Below, in pieces: positions 60,367 to 64,000 of a stretch of DNA of 64,000 nucleotides (position 1 is the stretch's first letter; each line of letters starts with the position of its first letter). The notes below the pieces were generated by a model. It worked only from the letters and a program-made list of their open reading frames with translations, made no database searches and had not been told where the DNA came from. This stretch comes from Algoriphagus taiwanensis (GTDB lineage: Bacteria; Bacteroidota; Bacteroidia; Cytophagales; Cyclobacteriaceae): contig NZ_BTPE01000001.1 in NCBI RefSeq assembly GCF_036245645.1, positions 310,001 to 374,000 on the forward strand, read 5' to 3'. The position numbers were made by a program, and so were the translations under genes.

Positions 60367-63300
60367 TTCGATATCCTCCAGATTTCTGCCTGCCCTTTAT
60401 TTTTCACAACGAGAAGCTGATTTCCTTCCAGCAAACTAAGCGCACGGATGTCCCCTTCCAATTTTAACCCATGAAGACGGTTGGGAAGGAATTCGAAGGT
60501 TCCGTCACCTTTTCCGAGAAGCAGCTCTCCGTAGCCTGCGTCATATTTTCCCATTTCAGGTTTGACCCCATAGAGATTTCCACCCAAAAGGATGTCTTGG
60601 TTTCCATCTTCGTTAAAGTCACCGACTTGAATGGCATAGGTCCAAGTTTTCTGAGCGGAAGTGGGGAATGCTATCCAGGAAAACTTGCCCTCGCCCTGAT
60701 TCATCAATACTCCGGATTCAAAGGAATTGACAGTTTGGACGATGGATTTATCCAGAATTTCCGCAGGGAAAATGTCGGAAAGTGCTTCTCCGTTATAATC
60801 AGTGTATCGGATGTATTTCTTCTTGATTCCGGGGACTTGCTTTTCCAGCTCATGCTTGAGTGTATAAGGAATTTCTTTTCCTGCGACGCTTTGCGTATAA
60901 ATCTGCTCGATTGATCCATTTTGATCAAAATCATTGAGATAAAGATGAATAGGACGATCGGTTCGGGGCTTGAATCGGGAGTTTAGTCCCTGATTTCCCA
61001 AAATCAAATCCGGTAATCCGTCTCCGTTCAGGTCAGCAACTTCCAGAGACCGGTACCAGCCCATAAGTTGATCGGACTCAGGAAGAAGGATTTTTTCGAG
61101 TTTGCCACCGGCATTTCTAAATAGAGTGGGGGCCATCCAGTCTCCTACTACTGCCAAGTCCATGTTTCCGTCCCCATCCCAATCCAAAGCTTGGGAAGCA
61201 GTGACCATCTCCAAGCCTTTTAATTCCGGGGCGAGGGAGGAAGACTGCTCGGTGAAATTCCCTTTTCCGTCATTAATCCAAAGTTGGGAGTCGGCAGGGG
61301 CTCCATAGGTGAAGGGAACCAGCCTTCCGCCCACAAAAAGGTCCAAGGCCCCATCTCCATTGATATCCAAAACGCTTACACTTCCGCTGCTTCCGAATAC
61401 GCCTCCAAGCGCAGTGCTGAATCCAGCCTCAAAGTTTCCTTTGCCGTCATTGATGTACAGGCGATCCGCTAGGTCAGACGATCCAAAGCCGGATTCATTT
61501 CCTCCTGAGGTAACAAAAAGGTCTAAATCTCCATCCCCATCTGCATCAAAAAAGACAGCATCCGTGTCCTCAGACAAGGCATTGGCTTCAAAGGCTTCCT
61601 GAGAAACCAAACGGTAAGTGCCATTGGCCTCTCCGATATAGAGCTTTCCAGCAAAGGTTTTTCCCCCTCCAAAAAACAAGTCCTCGATTCCATCTCCATT
61701 TACATCTCCTTTGGCAAAAGCAGGGCCTTCTGTGGAAAGCATAAAATAGGTCAACCGGTCCCGGTCAAAATCAACAAACTCGTTGTCCTGATGGGTAAAC
61801 TCCAAGTTGGAAGCAGTTTCTTTTTGGAAGTAGAAAGGACTGTTTGGGGATAGGAAAAAGGATTGTCCTTCGGGAAGATCACCTGCATCGGTCCACTTGA
61901 GAGAAAGCACTTGATCAGCAGGGATATTTTCTAAAAGGGTGTATTTTCCATCGGGCCAAAGGACCTCAACTTTTTCCAAAATCGATACCGAACCCAATCC
62001 CAAAGTCAGTTTGGGATCTACCGAGGACTGAAATCCCCGGTTTGGCATCTGTTCCAGATAAAAGAGTTTTTCACCGGAAATTACCCGAATCTGCGTGCCG
62101 ATAGCATGCGTATTTTTCTCCTTTCCTTCCAATACAAACTGAATGGAATGATGCTCAGGAAGCAGGGTTTTGCTTTGGTTTCTGAAGATTTGAGCAGGTT
62201 GATTGACATTGTTGATCACTAGATCGAGCATGCCGTCATTGTCCAAATCCCCGTAAGCAGCCCCGTTGGAATGGATGGCTTTTCCCAAGCCCCAGGCTTC
62301 TGCTTTATTTTCAAACTTGAGGTTTCCCTGATTTTGAAAAGCGTAGTTGGGTACGGGATTCACGGGAATCGGGTCAATCAGGGCCCGATAATCCACCCCT
62401 TCCTGAGAGATGATTTTGATCTTAGTCTGCTCATCATCGATAAAATTCAGGTAGTCCAGGTCGGTGATATCCTGATAGATTCCGTTGGCTACGAAGATAT
62501 CCCGCTGCCCGTCGCTGTCCATGTCGAAAAGCAAAGCCCCCCAGCTCCAATCCGTGGCTTCCACTCCTGCAAGGCGACCGATTTCGCTAAAAGTCCCGTC
62601 CCCGTTGTTGAGGTGGAGCATGTTTCTGGAAAACTGGTAATGGTAGCCGTGCTGCTTATTAAACTGAAATTTATCCCAATTTTCGAAAGTCGTCACCTGC
62701 TTCAGCCTAGTCTGCGGCTCGGGAAGCATATCGGTCACGAAAATATCAAGCAGTCCGTCCCCGTTCATATCTGCAATGTCCGCTCCCATGGATGCAGCCG
62801 AGATGGATCGCATGTAGGATTCCAGAGATTCGGTGAAAGTTCCGTCCTGGTTGTTGATGTAGAGGTAGTCTTTTTCAAAAAAGTCATTGGAGATGAATAT
62901 ATCCGGCCAAGAGTCCTGATTTACATCCCCGATGGTAATCCCCAATCCAAAGCCGATAATCGAACCATAGATTCCGGCTTCCTCACTCACGTCCACAAAT
63001 CGGTCTCCCTCATTTCTGAAGAGCTTATCTCCTCCCACAGGGTCACGCTTGGGACGCTCATTCTGCATTTTATTGAAAGAGCCGATGGCCTGATAGGAAT
63101 TATTGAGCAGGTAGACGTCCAAATCACCATCCTTGTCGTAATCAAAGAAGACTGCATGGGTAGAAAATCCCTGATCAGCAAGCCCGTATTCTTCCGCTTT
63201 TTCCTGGAAAGTACCATCTCCTTGGTTGATGAAAAGCTCATTCTGCTTGTTGTCTCCCGAAATATCTCCTGAGTTGCAGACATAGATGTCCAGCCATCCG

Positions 63301-63671
63301 TCTCCATTGACATCAGCCATGGCCACTCCTGTGCTCCAAGCTCTTGTCCCTGCCACTCCTGCCTTTTCCGTGACCTCTTCAAACTTGAAATCACCTTTGT
63401 TTAGGTATAGCCGGTTTGGACCTAAGTTGGCTGTAAAGTAGAGGTCCACCAGTCCGTCATTGTTAACATCTCCGATCGCGACTCCGCCACCGTTATAGAA
63501 ATTTCTGTAAGTAAAAATGTTGAATTCCTCCTGAAAGCTCAGGTCATTTCGGAAGTCAACTCCGGAGGACTCAGGACTGATTTCCGAAAAAAGCGTAGGC
63601 TCGGAAGGCTTTTTTTCCCCGCAAGAAATCGCAAGACCCAGAATTAATACAGGAAGAAGGAATTTTCTCAT
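60363..63671 (-). CDS. Large CRTAC1/FG-GAP repeat lipoprotein (first of pair)
   Basis: A 1102-residue lipoprotein with lipobox LAISC at residue 17 and the same architecture as the downstream gene: FG-GAP blades such as GDVNNDGLVDLYF and ADVNGDGWLDIYV, an ASPIC/UnbV domain near residue 570 (KVEVLWPDGKYTLL), and a second set of blades to the end (GDFNEDGNQDILLGG). The two are full-length tandem paralogues, well diverged. It overlaps both the partial gene upstream and the paralogue downstream by four bases, so at least three genes form one coupled unit. Confidence 0.9.
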   Translation of the reverse strand: MRKFLLPVLILGLAISCGEKKPSEPTLFSEISPESSGVDFRNDLSFQEEFNIFTYRNFYNGGGVAIGDVNNDGLVDLYFTANLGPNRLYLNKGDFKFEEVTEKAGVAGTRAWSTGVAMADVNGDGWLDIYVCNSGDISGDNKQNELFINQGDGTFQEKAEEYGLADQGFSTHAVFFDYDKDGDLDVYLLNNSYQAIGSFNKMQNERPKRDPVGGDKLFRNEGDRFVDVSEEAGIYGSIIGFGLGITIGDVNQDSWPDIFISNDFFEKDYLYINNQDGTFTESLESYMRSISAASMGADIADMNGDGLLDIFVTDMLPEPQTRLKQVTTFENWDKFQFNKQHGYHYQFSRNMLHLNNGDGTFSEIGRLAGVEATDWSWGALLFDMDSDGQRDIFVANGIYQDITDLDYLNFIDDEQTKIKIISQEGVDYRALIDPIPVNPVPNYAFQNQGNLKFENKAEAWGLGKAIHSNGAAYGDLDNDGMLDLVINNVNQPAQIFRNQSKTLLPEHHSIQFVLEGKEKNTHAIGTQIRVISGEKLFYLEQMPNRGFQSSVDPKLTLGLGSVSILEKVEVLWPDGKYTLLENIPADQVLSLKWTDAGDLPEGQSFFLSPNSPFYFQKETASNLEFTHQDNEFVDFDRDRLTYFMLSTEGPAFAKGDVNGDGIEDLFFGGGKTFAGKLYIGEANGTYRLVSQEAFEANALSEDTDAVFFDADGDGDLDLFVTSGGNESGFGSSDLADRLYINDGKGNFEAGFSTALGGVFGSSGSVSVLDINGDGALDLFVGGRLVPFTYGAPADSQLWINDGKGNFTEQSSSLAPELKGLEMVTASQALDWDGDGNMDLAVVGDWMAPTLFRNAGGKLEKILLPESDQLMGWYRSLEVADLNGDGLPDLILGNQGLNSRFKPRTDRPIHLYLNDFDQNGSIEQIYTQSVAGKEIPYTLKHELEKQVPGIKKKYIRYTDYNGEALSDIFPAEILDKSIVQTVNSFESGVLMNQGEGKFSWIAFPTSAQKTWTYAIQVGDFNEDGNQDILLGGNLYGVKPEMGKYDAGYGELLLGKGDGTFEFLPNRLHGLKLEGDIRALSLLEGNQLLVVKNKGQAEIWRISK

Positions 63672-64000
63672 GATTGGGGGCTTGCTTTTAATTTTTTCTC
63701 TGTGGGCAGATCGCTGATTTCCACTCTGACTGAGGAGATATGCTTTTTGAAAACGCGGATTCGTCGGTTTCCGTCCATTTTTACAAATACCACTTTGGAC
63801 TGATCGGTGTCGGAGATTTCCAAGAAACCCGGCCCATACCAGCTTTCCATCAACTTAACCACATCGGCCCGAAGATTTTCCACGCTAAGCTCTTCATTCC
63901 AGGGAGCCCAGTTTTCGTAGGTGATTTCTGCGGGCATCAGGTAGATTTTATCCTCTTCAAACTGGGGATAAAATCGCATTTTGGCAGGATTTCCAGAGGG
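63668..64000 (-). CDS. Unidentified protein, C-terminal part (gene starts right of window)
   Basis: The frame is open to the window edge; an ATG at 63979 exists but seven further in-frame codons reach base 64000 with no stop, so the gene probably begins outside. The visible 110 residues are hydrophilic with aromatic patches (ITYENWAPWNEEL, MESWYGPGFLEI) and no membrane segment. I do not recognise the family. Its stop overlaps the CRTAC1 start by four bases, so it belongs to that operon. Confidence 0.6.
   Translation of the reverse strand, partial: PSGNPAKMRFYPQFEEDKIYLMPAEITYENWAPWNEELSVENLRADVVKLMESWYGPGFLEISDTDQSKVVFVKMDGNRRIRVFKKHISSVRVEISDLPTEKKLKASPQS

Overview
The window looks like a chromosomal segment of a gliding-type Bacteroidota, most likely order Cytophagales near Cyclobacteriaceae/Algoriphagus (inference from gene content, not from a marker phylogeny). 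The signs are gldA-gldF-gldG, murA next to a DUF4290 gene, DUF4249 and DUF4221 proteins, many lipoproteins with Bacteroidota-style lipoboxes, 6-bladed beta-propeller lipoproteins, CRTAC1/FG-GAP proteins and almost no Shine-Dalgarno sequences. No rRNA, tRNA, CRISPR array or prophage is visible.

Layout. 1-6.8 kb: end of a DUF4249 gene, a propeller lipoprotein with an overlapping secreted protein, and two near-identical secreted M20 amidohydrolases that arose by duplication together with their 3' flank (constant offset 2,310 bp). 6.8-13.2 kb: housekeeping: an SDR, gldAFG, dnaN, a VF530 DNA-binding protein and a VOC protein. 13.4-15.4 kb: a DUF4221 lipoprotein whose 3' end has been duplicated around a 680-bp RAYT (REP-associated tyrosine transposase) element bounded by mirrored hairpin pairs. 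15.4-36 kb: catabolic and secreted enzymes: AhpD-like protein, AraC regulator, beta-lactamase-fold hydrolase, Tat-exported TIM-barrel and Gfo/Idh/MocA proteins, nucleoside hydrolase, two sulfatases, an alpha/beta hydrolase, a GH13 lipoprotein, an M20 carboxypeptidase, and a GMC dehydrogenase with its Tat-exported small subunit. 36.5-43 kb: a PIN toxin/UPF0175 antitoxin pair, a Tat-exported NIF3-like protein, an SDR/acetoacetate-decarboxylase-like/SDR operon and an IlvD/Edd dehydratase. 43-51.6 kb: core genes: GT61 transferase, murA (catalytic Cys replaced by Asp), DUF4290, uvrD/pcrA, LpxL-like acyltransferase, then ECF sigma, anti-sigma, gmk and nadD. 51.6-55.5 kb: two copies of a module pairing a small six-cysteine secreted peptide with a propeller lipoprotein, the first also with a thioredoxin-like lipoprotein. 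55.6-64 kb: vanadium haloperoxidase-like lipoprotein and two giant tandem CRTAC1-type lipoproteins, with one partial gene at the right edge.

How the genes work together. Exported hydrolases, sulfatases, GH13 and oxidoreductases fit a free-living polysaccharide and glycoside degrader. The most novel-looking region is 51.6-55.5 kb: promoter region and signal peptide are nearly identical between the copies, the mature peptides differ except for a shared cysteine framework, each peptide gene ends in its own hairpin, and each is followed by a lipoprotein of the same family. This resembles a diversifying secreted-peptide system with a surface or periplasmic partner. The second is the RAYT element with an unusually long 65-bp flanking direct repeat.
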